Source: Nemertoderma westbladi | Taxonomy: Eukaryota > Xenacoelomorpha > Nemertodermatida > Nemertodermatidae | Assembly (NCBI GenBank): GCA_032718475.1 | Contig: JAUCBJ010000699.1 | Coordinates: forward strand, 62,001-126,000 | Direction: 5' to 3' | Length of the DNA stretch: 64,000 nucleotides | In this document: piece after piece, positions 30,390 through 39,984 of the stretch | Layout: the number at the start of each line of letters is the position of its first letter | How positions within the stretch are numbered: the first letter of the stretch is position 1 | Position numbers and translations under genes: made by a program | Notes under the pieces: model-generated | Databases searched by the model: none | Told to the model about the DNA's origin: nothing | What the model saw: the letters and a program-made list of their open reading frames with translations, nothing else

Positions 30390-31538
30390 GGCGCAATATA
30401 AGTGAGTGATGCAGTTAGGATGGTCTGTACGGTCTGATAATGGCCTATTTTCTATCTAACTACGCCCTTTTAGCCTAATTTCTATTACTTAATTTTGTAG
30501 CTAACAAATGTACCTTATTTGCAATTTCTGTCCGTTGCTTTAATTATGTTCCAGAATAATTTTCCTCCTGTTACCATAATTTGTAATTTTCTTAGCCCTA
30601 TTTATTCTATTTTATTTCTAACCTATTTCTACTATTTACTGCTTATGGATTATTCTATTTCATAATCCACATTCTGACCTACGCTATGGGCCTGTGCAGT
30701 ACAGCAGTATATGTCGCGTGGCCTACACGATCTATCCAACTGTACTCATATGCCCCCCTCTTGCTACTAACTACTAACTAATATCTATACTATGTATACC
30801 CTTCTACCTCTCTCTCTTACTAATCGGTACTACGTACCCTCTTACTACTCTCTAACTAACTAACGGTACTACGTACCCTCTAACTCTAACTCTACTAACG
30901 GTACTGCATACCCTCTTACTACTCTCTAACTCCACTAACGGTACTACGTACCCTCTTACTACTCTTCCAACTCTACTAACGGTACTACGTACCCTCTTAC
31001 TACTCTCTAACTCCACTAATGGTACTACGTACCCTCTTACTACTCTTCCAACTCTACTAACTGTACTATGTACCCTCTTACTACTCTTCCAACTCTACTA
31101 ATGGTACTACGTACCCTCTTACTACTCTTCCAACTCTACTAACGGTACTACGTACCCTCTTACTACTCTTCCAACTCTACTAACGGTACTACGTACCCTC
31201 TTACTACTCTTCCAACTCTACTAACGGTACTACGTACCCTCTTACTACTCTTCCAACTCTACTAACGGTACTACGTACCCTCTTACTAACCTCTAACTCT
31301 ACTAACGGTACTACGTACCTTCTAACTGACTAACTAACTAACTAACTAACTCTAGGTACTACGTACCTTCTAACCGACTAACTCTAGGTACCACGTACCT
31401 TCTAACTAACTCCTAACTAACTAACTCTAATTTTTATTTATTTTATTTTTTATTTTTATGTGTAGGAAGGGCGTCTCGCCCTCAATCCCACCCCCCTCAG
31501 TCCAAACTTGGACGACTAAACTACACTCTAACTCCACC
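30390..31538 (-). other. Spacer between pol and ORF3
   Basis: About 1.15 kb without a coding frame, inside the BEL element. More than half is the 41-bp minisatellite at 30826-31410. The remainder is AT-rich and includes TTTTTATTTATTTT near 31430. A splice acceptor or internal promoter for ORF3 would be expected here; none could be singled out. Confidence 0.65.
30826..31410 (-). repeat. 41-bp minisatellite inside the BEL element
   Basis: About 13 units, mostly 41 bp, each holding GGTACTACGTACC followed by CTCTTACTACTCTTCCAA or a shorter form. The outer units degenerate to CTAACTAACTAAC. GGTAC-TAC-GTACC gives every unit a 5-bp hairpin. Confidence 0.93.
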
Positions 31539-34500
31539 CTAAGGTGCCCCTTCTAATAGACAGCATTTCCCTACAGCTCTCCTGTAGGTTTTTCTGTCTT
31601 TCGCACCGATCTTTCCACCTATCCGCACTTCTACCGATCGGACATCGGAGTAAGTGCCTACGACTCTCGCCAACCGCCACTGGTTGTTGATGATAGTATC
31701 ATCCGTAACGATTACGAGATCTCCCTCTCTTAACTCCCTATTTGACTTCCTCCACTTGCTTCTTCTGTGAAGCGTGGGTAGGTATTCCTCAACCCACCTC
31801 CTCCAATACTCTGCGCTTATTGCTTTAGCGACCTTCCAACTCTGGCGGGAATGTATGTCATCTGGGTCTACACCCCGCATATCGATGGTCGCTGGCCTTT
31901 CCATTAGAAAATGGCTGGGTGTCAGCACATCTAATGACTCAGGGTCATCATTCTCCGGATATAGCGGTCTGCTATTAATGATCCCCTCGCACTTCGCAAG
32001 CACTGTCCTTAAGACGTCCTCAGTGACCATGTGGGTGTTCATTAGCTTCGTCATAAGACGCTTTGAACTGCCCACCAGTCTCTCGACGCATCCTAGTGTA
32101 TGTGGTGCATACGGCGTCCTTCTCTCCCACTTTACTTGTCGTCGTCTCATGGCCGCCCTGACTTCCTCCCCTTCCAAGATGTCCAAGGCCTCTGCCATCT
32201 CGTTCTCTGCTCCCACAAAGTTGGTTCCGCTGTCGGAGTACATTACTGCGATCGTCCCACCTTTGCGGTCTCTGAATCTTTCTAATGCATTAATAAATGC
32301 TGATGCGGTTGCATCTTGGGCGAGTTCTATCCCTACCGCCCGCGTGTTGTTACATACGAAGATAATACCGTAGCGTTTCTCCGTGTGCCGCATCACCTTG
32401 ATCTTTATCGGCCCGAACATGTCCACACCGCAATGTGTAAATGGCGGGTCGTGCTGTCTTACTCTACTCGCTGGTAGTGGCGCCATCTCTTGTATGGCTC
32501 GCTCCTTCTTCGCTCGTCGGCAGGTCTGGCATTGCCCCACTACCGCTTTTACCTTCTTCCTCAACTGCTTGACCCAAAAGGTCCTCCTTATCTCCGTGAG
32601 AGTTCGGTTGGTGCCCCCGTGCAATATCGACTTATGGGAGTCCCAGATAATCTGGTGGACTATTGGCGATCCTGTGGGAATGATGATGGGTTTCGGTGGT
32701 ACGACTATGCTGTTGTTGTATCCCACCCTAGAATTCATTACTAGAATCCCGTCGTCATTAAGTTGTGGCGACAGCGTGATCAGCTCGCTGTCCCGTCGAA
32801 GGTGCTGTTGGTTACCGACGCGTTCCACCTCGTCGCCATAGTTCTTCCGTTGTTCATAGCGGATGACTGCCTTGGCCGCTCCTTCCAGATCTATGGTTGT
32901 CCTGATCTTCTTGTCTTTGCCAACTCCCGCGAGGAAATTCCCGAAGGCTCTCCAGTACGCCACTAATTTCTTGGTCTTATACCAACTAGAGCTGTAGCTG
33001 AGGAGTTTATCTGTCGGGTTATCGCACAGTTCTTCTGGTTTAGGTTGCACGTCCCTTATCTCCCTCACCATCTGGGAGTATATCTCTTCTCCCTCTGAAT
33101 CTCCCTCTTCTCCTTCTGACACTACCTCTCCTGAGTCCGGGTCCACCTTTCTCATCGGCGGCCAGGCCTCCTTGTCGCTCAGAAACTGCGGCCCGTGTTG
33201 CCACAATCCTTCCTTTTTTAAGAAAGTGTGGCGTGCCACGCCCCTTGATAACAAGTCCGCTGGGTTCTCGTCCGTTGGGCAGTAGTGCCACCTTTCCAAT
33301 TCTGTGGTCGCCCTTATCTCGTCCACCCTGTTCGCGACGAATATTGGGTATCTCGTCCTTTCGTTATGTAGCCAACCAAGCACTACCATGGAGTCCGTCC
33401 AGTAGTGTGTCTCCACTATGTTGGGAATAGTATCCACTAGGTAGGCTGTGGCTCTAACTCCTAGTCTCGCAGCTGTCAATTCTAATTTGGGAACTGATGC
33501 TGAATCTGGCGGCGTTGACTTTGCTTTGCTAAAGGCCAGTCTGGGCTTGTGAGCCCCCTCTCGTTGTACTAAATAGAGTGCCGCTCCGTACGCCTCCAAC
33601 GACGCATCGGAGAACATGTGTAGGTCCAGATTCGTCATGTTCCCATCCGGGAAATACACTCGTGGCATGTTGTATGTTCCCATCTTCTCCAAGTCTCCTG
33701 TCCACTTACTCCACTGTTTCTTGATTTCCTCTGGTACCTCTACGTCCCACTCATCCTTCAATTTGTATACTCTCTTGAGTATCTGTTTCCCCGTGACTAA
33801 TAATGGGGATGCTAGACCTAGGGGATCGTATATCCTTGCTATATACGACACATAGCCCCTCTTCGTGTGGATGTCTGCGCCCTCCTGGCTCAGCTGATAC
33901 TTCAGTTCGTCTGTCTCTCTGTTCCACACGATTCCCAATGCCTTCTGTTGAGATTCTGTTCTCTTGTTCGCCATGTCCTGCCCTTTGGCTGTTGTGGGAT
34001 TATCCATGGTCGATTCTGGTCTCTTGTCCTCTATCGCCTTGATAAATTCTTCCGAACTGGATTGGAATTTGGTCAGGTTAAAGCCGGATCCTTTTAGGAT
34101 GTCGCGAACCTCGCGCCCTGTGTCCAGTATCTCCTTAACCGTATTTCCAGACTCCATTCCGTCGTCTACGTAGAAGCCGCGTCGAATCATATCGACGGCC
34201 CTAGTGCTGTATCTATCTTCCTTCCCCTTCACCGTATCTCTCACTGCCATAGTCGTCGTAAATGAAGACGACTTGGCTCCCATATTTTGTACTACCATCT
34301 TATATGCCGGTATTATCGACGGTTCTTCCTCGCCGTTATACCATAAGAAGCGTTGACTGTCGCTATCTTCCTCCGTTACACGGACTTGGTTGAACATGCC
34401 TTCTATGTCACACGTGAAGGCGTGTTTCCCATTTCTAAATCTAAGTAGGACCTCTATCCCCGAGTTGTATATGTTTGGACCTTCTAGCAGGTAGTCGTTT

Positions 34501-36932
34501 AAGCATTTTCCGTTGGTCTTTGCCGATGCGTCAACTACCATCCGCAGTTTACCTTTCTTTGGGTCTAAAGCCACGTGGAGTGGCAGGTAATATGTCCTGT
34601 CCGTGTTTGGTTCGTCGACCGGTAACTCCACGGCCCATCCTTTCTCGACGTACTTCTTAATCGTTCTGTGGATGTACTCATTCTTCTCGGGGCTCCGTTT
34701 TAGTGTTTGTTTCAGCTTGCGGAGTCTCGTGAGTACCATCCCTCTATTATCGGGCAGTGGTAACTTCGGTAGTTTCCATACCATTCCTACGGTGTACCGC
34801 CCCTCGTCGCACTTCATAGACTCCTCTACGCTCTGCTGAGCCTGTTTGTCTTCCACCGAGGTCCCGACCCCGGTCTCCTTTAATCCTTCAAAATCCTGTC
34901 TGAGCAGTCTTTTAAGTTGCTCCTCTGCTCTCTCATCACTCATTTCCTGCATAGTTCCCGCGAACATGCATCCTGATGTCTCCGACATCCTAAATGGTAT
35001 CTTGCTCTTGATTGGGCCACTTAGCGTCCACCCGAATGGTGTCAGTATTGCCACCGGGTCAGACTGCTTGTCTTCGCCGAAGACCGTTTGCATTCTTTCG
35101 TGGGCCGTTGGGCAGTCCATTCCTACTATGATGGATACCTTCCTAACGTCCACATCTGGGATTGAGAAGTCAATATCGTCCAGAAATTTATATTGTTCGA
35201 CCTCGATGTTGGTTGGCCGTCTGGCATTGATGTTTATTGACTCTATCACTTGGATGGGGTCGATGCTAGCCCCATAGTCGCATCCTGGTGCTATTGCTGC
35301 GATGGTGCACCGTCCGGTTCTCATCTCCAGGACCTCATCTTTGCTGGAGATGGTTGTTACCGCCATTCTGCTTGGCCTCGTTCTCAATCCTATTTCTTCG
35401 GCCACCCAATCCTCGACTAATGTGAAGGCAGCTCCACTATCAACCAGCATTAGTGTTGTTACTGATCGATTGCCTTCTCCAATCACTCGTACGGGTACTA
35501 CCCCAAGTAACACCGTTCCTCTCTTCTTCGCCCCTACTGTGCTCGTTGCCATCGTTTGGCCTTTCCTTTGACCGAACTTGACCGGCATCTCCTTGCATTC
35601 CCTAGCTCTATGTCCACTCATCACACATCGCGAGCAGATCTTGTTGCTCGCCGCATAATCTATCTGATCTTGCCTAGATAGCGCTTGCCAGTACCTGCAG
35701 TTCATGGTTTGATGAAGCGCATTTGTATGTAGCTGGCATTTGCTCTTTGGGTCGTAGCCCTCCTTATACAGTGCATCGCGTATCGCAGCTGCGTTTGTAC
35801 CAAAGTCCCTACTATTCTTATTGTTTGGATTCGGCCTACTGGACGTACTGGGGTTATATTTATTCGTGTTGTTATTGTTCCCCTGTCCGTTCCATGGTGT
35901 GGTCTTACTTTCGGCTACCTGTGGACTTGCAGTCCCCTGCGTCGCTGCATATGGCAGTGATTGCCTGAGCCTCGGTAATGCGTTTGATGTATTGTGCTCT
36001 GGTTTCGGTCTATGGTAATCCGTCTTCGGTCCCTTCCCCAGGCTATCTTCGCTATAGACTGGGTCGGTTATTAGTTCAGCTTCGTAGTTTAAGAAGCTTG
36101 ACATTTCTTCTAAACCCGGTTCCGCACCCTTCCTATCTCGAGTGGAGAAAGCGATTTTCCTCCACTTGTTGCGCAACCACATCGGTAGTGCCTGCGCTAT
36201 CGTGGTGATGTTGTTGGACGCATTGAGTTCGTATGGCGCGTCTAGTGTCTTTAACACGATCAGCGCCTTCTCAACCTTGTTCGCAAATGTCTTAATGCTA
36301 ACGGGATTATCCTGTAGGCCACCCGATGTTATGCCTCTCAGGGTCTGCCTGATGATCTTGGCTGGGTGTCCGTATTCCCTGTCCAGTGCCCGCCATGCTG
36401 TCGTGAAGCCGCCCTCTCTGCCCTGATATTGCCTCACGATGTCATATGCTGGGCCTCCTGTGTATACTTGCAAATACTTTAGGCACTCCGTCTGCGTTAA
36501 GTTCTTTGTTAGTATTTCATTGCTATACATACGCCGAAACTGGAGATATTCTTCCGGCCTACTCCCATCGAATTTGAATGGTTCCACGGGTGGTAATTCG
36601 ATCCTTGTTTTTAATGCATCGATCAATGTGGCCATCCCCATCGCCTGCGCTTCCAATGGATTCGATGGATGTTGTATAGTTCCTCCTGTTGGGTGCCGTC
36701 CGCTCGTTCTATTTTCTGCCTTTCTATGGCTTGGGTATATCATTGGGGGTAGCGGCCCCCTCCATATTTCTGTGTCACACGACCTATTTTCATCCAATGG
36801 TCTCGTTGTCCTTGCTCCTATCGGGGTATATTGTTGATATTGCGATGGGGGAATGTCACCCTGTCCCCCCCCCCCCCCCCCACCGGTATTTATGGTATTG
36901 GGGTTGATGTTAATATATTGGGGCCCATGCAT
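31539..36932 (-). CDS. BEL/Pao gag-pol polyprotein
   Basis: 1,797 residues, intact. In order: poly-Gly stretch (17-23); gag domain of DUF1759 type (about 115-290, with VEPFKFDGSRPEEYLQF and AWRALDREYGHPAKI); CCHC knuckle C433-x2-C-x4-H-x4-C446; aspartic protease LMLVDSGAAFTLV (Asp498); reverse transcriptase with FTCDIEGMFNQV (Asp842) and RGFYVDDGMESG (YVDD 921-924); RNase H with LHMFSDASLEAYG (Asp1109), KLELTAAR (Glu1151) and YWTDSMVVLGWL (Asp1180); integrase with an HHCC finger (H1433, H1438, C1468, C1471) and D1504, D1567, E1617 (VDMFGP, YSDSGTNF, CVERLVG). A C-terminal domain follows. All catalytic residues expected are present. The first ATG overlaps the end of ORF1 by 43 bp in the -1 frame. 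Confidence 0.97.
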   Translation of the reverse strand: MHGPQYININPNTINTGGGGGGGQGDIPPSQYQQYTPIGARTTRPLDENRSCDTEIWRGPLPPMIYPSHRKAENRTSGRHPTGGTIQHPSNPLEAQAMGMATLIDALKTRIELPPVEPFKFDGSRPEEYLQFRRMYSNEILTKNLTQTECLKYLQVYTGGPAYDIVRQYQGREGGFTTAWRALDREYGHPAKIIRQTLRGITSGGLQDNPVSIKTFANKVEKALIVLKTLDAPYELNASNNITTIAQALPMWLRNKWRKIAFSTRDRKGAEPGLEEMSSFLNYEAELITDPVYSEDSLGKGPKTDYHRPKPEHNTSNALPRLRQSLPYAATQGTASPQVAESKTTPWNGQGNNNNTNKYNPSTSSRPNPNNKNSRDFGTNAAAIRDALYKEGYDPKSKCQLHTNALHQTMNCRYWQALSRQDQIDYAASNKICSRCVMSGHRARECKEMPVKFGQRKGQTMATSTVGAKKRGTVLLGVVPVRVIGEGNRSVTTLMLVDSGAAFTLVEDWVAEEIGLRTRPSRMAVTTISSKDEVLEMRTGRCTIAAIAPGCDYGASIDPIQVIESININARRPTNIEVEQYKFLDDIDFSIPDVDVRKVSIIVGMDCPTAHERMQTVFGEDKQSDPVAILTPFGWTLSGPIKSKIPFRMSETSGCMFAGTMQEMSDERAEEQLKRLLRQDFEGLKETGVGTSVEDKQAQQSVEESMKCDEGRYTVGMVWKLPKLPLPDNRGMVLTRLRKLKQTLKRSPEKNEYIHRTIKKYVEKGWAVELPVDEPNTDRTYYLPLHVALDPKKGKLRMVVDASAKTNGKCLNDYLLEGPNIYNSGIEVLLRFRNGKHAFTCDIEGMFNQVRVTEEDSDSQRFLWYNGEEEPSIIPAYKMVVQNMGAKSSSFTTTMAVRDTVKGKEDRYSTRAVDMIRRGFYVDDGMESGNTVKEILDTGREVRDILKGSGFNLTKFQSSSEEFIKAIEDKRPESTMDNPTTAKGQDMANKRTESQQKALGIVWNRETDELKYQLSQEGADIHTKRGYVSYIARIYDPLGLASPLLVTGKQILKRVYKLKDEWDVEVPEEIKKQWSKWTGDLEKMGTYNMPRVYFPDGNMTNLDLHMFSDASLEAYGAALYLVQREGAHKPRLAFSKAKSTPPDSASVPKLELTAARLGVRATAYLVDTIPNIVETHYWTDSMVVLGWLHNERTRYPIFVANRVDEIRATTELERWHYCPTDENPADLLSRGVARHTFLKKEGLWQHGPQFLSDKEAWPPMRKVDPDSGEVVSEGEEGDSEGEEIYSQMVREIRDVQPKPEELCDNPTDKLLSYSSSWYKTKKLVAYWRAFGNFLAGVGKDKKIRTTIDLEGAAKAVIRYEQRKNYGDEVERVGNQQHLRRDSELITLSPQLNDDGILVMNSRVGYNNSIVVPPKPIIIPTGSPIVHQIIWDSHKSILHGGTNRTLTEIRRTFWVKQLRKKVKAVVGQCQTCRRAKKERAIQEMAPLPASRVRQHDPPFTHCGVDMFGPIKIKVMRHTEKRYGIIFVCNNTRAVGIELAQDATASAFINALERFRDRKGGTIAVMYSDSGTNFVGAENEMAEALDILEGEEVRAAMRRRQVKWERRTPYAPHTLGCVERLVGSSKRLMTKLMNTHMVTEDVLRTVLAKCEGIINSRPLYPENDDPESLDVLTPSHFLMERPATIDMRGVDPDDIHSRQSWKVAKAISAEYWRRWVEEYLPTLHRRSKWRKSNRELREGDLVIVTDDTIINNQWRLARVVGTYSDVRSVEVRIGGKIGAKDRKTYRRAVGKCCLLEGAP

Positions 36933-38539
36933 CTATCCGCAATAATTCCCCCCTCCCCTGGGTATATGTTATATCCTTTCGTGCTGTAGTCATACTGCTG
37001 CACTGGTACCGGTATAGGCCTATCAGCTTCTGGCCTACCTGCCGGTATGTACTCCGCGACTTCCGGGTTTAATTCCGTCGTCCGCGCTATCCTATCGCCT
37101 ACATTATTCCTGTCAGCATGGCCTATGGTATATGCAGTAAGGCCTACAGTATGTCCTACAGTCTGTATGTATTGCTCGGGATCGAAGTTTATTCTTCTCG
37201 AATAATCCTCCCCGCGGTTACCGTACTCTCGATCCGTTGGTATATCCCATCGGAAAGTTTCTCTTCGACCCTCTCTACTACTCTCGTCTACGTGCCGGTA
37301 CATCGCTATCCGTCCTCGCTCTCCTGTCGTTCGCGGCGATACTTCTTCTGCTGTCTTCTCTTCTCCTCCTCTCAGTGCAATATTCCCGCTCATGAGATCT
37401 CTCGTCGACCTCCCGGTTAAACTCCACTGTTCTTCTTCCCTCTTCTGATCGGGCTCGACGCTTCGTCCGCCCTCTCGCGACATCGACCTGCTTCTCTCTG
37501 CTCGATCGCACGCCGCTGGGGATACTCGCAATCCCCCTATTACTCTCCGTCGCCGGGTGTTGCGGTTTACCTGATTCGGCCCGCGCATTATCCACTGACG
37601 GCTGTGGGACACTCTCTGCCCCCCCCCCCCCCCTTCGCCACTAATTTCTCGTTGTGGGGCTCCTGTAGCCCCCCCCCCCCACTCGCCACATATTATACCG
37701 CTACCTCTAACTTCTCTTCTACACCCCTCTCCAGTCGACACTATATTTCTACTGCGGCTGGGTTCACTTACCCCTGCCTCTCTCTCCACTACTACTTGGC
37801 CTATCGGGCCTACTCCGGGTTGGCTCAACCCCGCCACCTCCTGCCTACTAACTACGTGGCCTACCATGCCACCGTCGGGTCGACTCAACCCCGCCACCTC
37901 CTGCCTGCTAACTACGTGGCCTACCAGGCCACCGTCTGTCGGCTCATGCACGTCCGACGCGTTCGCGTTAATAGCACCTATATTAGAAACGGAATTATTT
38001 TGTTCGTTCGAAATAGAATCATTTGGATTATTTTGCGCGACTACGTTATTTGAATTATTTTGTAAATTCGGGCTTGGATTATTATTTAAATTATTTGAGT
38101 TATTATTATTTTCTAAATTTAAATTATCATTCGGATTATTTTGCACGTTTAAATCAAAATTATTATTTAGGCTATCTGTATTTAAATTCAAATTACTACT
38201 ACCAGGCAAAGTATTTCCTGCAATATAAGTTTGGTTAGGATTATCCGATACGGTACCATTAATATTAACGTCGTCTACAGTAGCATTATTATTACCCCCC
38301 CCCCCCCCCCCCCCGCCCGTACGGTCACACCAGTTTCGTGTCTGTCGTGCGGTCCCTGTAAGTGGGGTATTAATAAATGTATCCACGGCCCCTGGCTCCT
38401 CGAGAATATTCGAGCCAGCCCCGCTCTCAGATGCCCCTATCCGCGCCAGTTCTAGTTCGCGTATGCGTCTAGCCTTGTACTCTATAAGCTCCTTTTGCTC
38501 TCTTTCCATTTTTTCTCGCAAACGCTTCTCTCTTGCCAT
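36890..38539 (-). CDS. BEL ORF1, downstream part (disordered, Asn-rich)
   Basis: 549 residues in the same frame as 38603-39916; only the TGA at 38603-38605 and 21 codons separate the listed pieces, so this is the second part of one ORF1. It begins with a charged helix, then poly-Gly (from a C20 tract at 38295-38314), a long Asn-rich stretch (NLNLNTDSLNNNFDLN and similar), two to three 21-residue repeats with GHVVSRQEVAGLS, a second Gly-rich region over C15 and C12 tracts, and an Arg/Glu/Ser-rich end. No known domain. It ends 43 bp inside gag-pol. Function unknown; a capsid-assembly or RNA-binding role is only a guess. Confidence 0.75.
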   Translation of the reverse strand: MAREKRLREKMEREQKELIEYKARRIRELELARIGASESGAGSNILEEPGAVDTFINTPLTGTARQTRNWCDRTGGGGGGGGNNNATVDDVNINGTVSDNPNQTYIAGNTLPGSSNLNLNTDSLNNNFDLNVQNNPNDNLNLENNNNSNNLNNNPSPNLQNNSNNVVAQNNPNDSISNEQNNSVSNIGAINANASDVHEPTDGGLVGHVVSRQEVAGLSRPDGGMVGHVVSRQEVAGLSQPGVGPIGQVVVEREAGVSEPSRSRNIVSTGEGCRREVRGSGIICGEWGGGATGAPQREISGEGGGGGQRVSHSRQWIMRGPNQVNRNTRRRRVIGGLRVSPAACDRAERSRSMSREGGRSVEPDQKREEEQWSLTGRSTRDLMSGNIALRGGEEKTAEEVSPRTTGERGRIAMYRHVDESSREGRRETFRWDIPTDREYGNRGEDYSRRINFDPEQYIQTVGHTVGLTAYTIGHADRNNVGDRIARTTELNPEVAEYIPAGRPEADRPIPVPVQQYDYSTKGYNIYPGEGGIIADRCMGPNILTSTPIP

Positions 38540-38602
38540 TCTCTCCTGGTCCTCCCGTGCGTTCTGGTTGGCCAGTTCCGCCTCTCTCTTAGCTCGCTCC
38601 CT

Positions 38603-39916
38603 TCACCTCGCCTCACGCTCTCTACGCTCACTTTCCTCTCTCGCCTCACGTTCCTTGCGTTCCTTTTCCTCTCTCGCCTCACGTTCCTTGCGTTCCTTTT
38701 CCTCTCTCGCCTCACGTTCCTTGCGTTCTGCCTCACGCTCTTTGCGTTCTGCCTCACGCTCTTTGCGTTTACTTTTCTCTCTCGCCACACGCTCCTCTTG
38801 TTCCCTCCTTTCTATTTCCTCACACTCCTTAAGGCTTTCCACGGCCTTCTCGGCCCTCTCCCTGGTTTCTCTAATCAGTACTGCTTCCCTCTCTAGTTGT
38901 ATTCTCCCCTCCTCTAACCGCCTATTTAACTCTCTCTGACCTTGTTCTATCAGGTTGAGATGGTACGTGGCATTTATCTCTCTCACCCGTCTTTCTTTCA
39001 CGGAGGATGTAGCAGACTTATCGGTTACGACGGATTCCCTCCGCCTTCCCGACCTACTAACTCTCCCCCCCTTTCCAGAACTTCCCCCGACCGACGAGAT
39101 CGAATCCTCAGGCTCAACCTCGGATTCGCCCTCCTCAGGTCTCCTCCAACCCACAAATTTTACACCCTGGGCATCGACTAAGTATGGCCCTACGTACACT
39201 GCACTAGGTTGCATACCCCTACACCGCCATAAATCACACAGTTCCTCTGCAACCCCTCTCGCTCTCTCCTTGGCCAGTTCTCTCTGCCCGAAACGCATTA
39301 GATAGCTAAAATGTCTATTCGACTCATCTAGTCCTCTCGTTAACTTCACCTCATCTATCTCCGTCCCCTTCTTGGCCTCCTTTAGTAGCTTCCGGGTCGC
39401 GTTGTAGGCCCGTCGAAGTTGATCAGAAACCCCGACGTCCTCGTTGCCGACCTCTCCTCCGTCTCTCCGGGTCCGACGTCGTACCGGCGGCCCCACCGTC
39501 GCCGTTCCGGTGGGCCGTCCGTCGCCCTCGGCCTGTAGCTGGCCAGCGACATCGGTACCGACATCTCCCCCGTCTCTCCGGGTCCGGCGTTGTACCGTCG
39601 GTCCCACCGTCGCCGTTTCGGTGGGCCGTTCGTCGCCCTCGGCCTGTGGCTGGCCGGCGACGTCGGCACGTCGACCCTCGTTCTGTGTCGACTCGTCTCC
39701 TTCTCCTTCCAACTCACCCTCTCGGTCTCTCAACTCGACTCCCCCTCCTCTCGACTCGACCTCTGGCTCCAGACGGCCCCCCTCGTCCTGAACTGCCGGA
39801 TCACCCGTTACCGATGGGTCTGGCGACGTGGGCCTATACCGCCTGGTCGCGGCCTCACGGATCGTTAGTTCTTCGTCCGGGGTCCGCGTCGGTGTCATCT
39901 CTCCTGACTGACTCAT
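38603..39916 (-). CDS. BEL ORF1, upstream part, ends at an in-frame TGA
   Basis: 437 residues starting MSQSGEMTPTRTPDEELTIR, 68 bp after the 5' LTR. Residues about 85-170 hold a 38-residue tandem duplication (ADVAGQPQAEGDERPTETAT and its variant; 114 bp at DNA level). The middle is helical, and the end is a highly charged coiled-coil-like region with 11-residue repeats (REAREEKERKE) from a 33-bp DNA repeat at about 38634-38735. The TGA lies within this charged region, and the same composition continues after it in frame. The stop is probably a CGA-to-TGA change in this copy, or a readthrough site. Confidence 0.75.
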   Translation of the reverse strand: MSQSGEMTPTRTPDEELTIREAATRRYRPTSPDPSVTGDPAVQDEGGRLEPEVESRGGGVELRDREGELEGEGDESTQNEGRRADVAGQPQAEGDERPTETATVGPTVQRRTRRDGGDVGTDVAGQLQAEGDGRPTGTATVGPPVRRRTRRDGGEVGNEDVGVSDQLRRAYNATRKLLKEAKKGTEIDEVKLTRGLDESNRHFSYLMRFGQRELAKERARGVAEELCDLWRCRGMQPSAVYVGPYLVDAQGVKFVGWRRPEEGESEVEPEDSISSVGGSSGKGGRVSRSGRRRESVVTDKSATSSVKERRVREINATYHLNLIEQGQRELNRRLEEGRIQLEREAVLIRETRERAEKAVESLKECEEIERREQEERVAREKSKRKEREAERKEREAERKEREAREEKERKEREAREEKERKEREAREESERREREAR

Positions 39917-39984
39917 CTCTCTTCAATAGATTGGTGGCTGGTAGTTACTGAGTTCAACTAGGGCGGCAGCTCTGATTCAATTAC

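Noticed and set aside
31774-36837. Many plus-strand ORFs of 60-200 aa across pol
   Set aside because: Antisense shadows of gag-pol, which has complete catalytic motifs in its own frame.
38482-38896. ORFs of 102 and 133 aa in the charged-repeat region
   Set aside because: Alternative frames of the 33-bp repeat within BEL ORF1; low-complexity artefacts.
39950-39984. Primer-binding site next to the BEL 5' LTR
   Set aside because: The element-sense sequence after the LTR lacks the usual TGG start and I could not match a tRNA 3' end.
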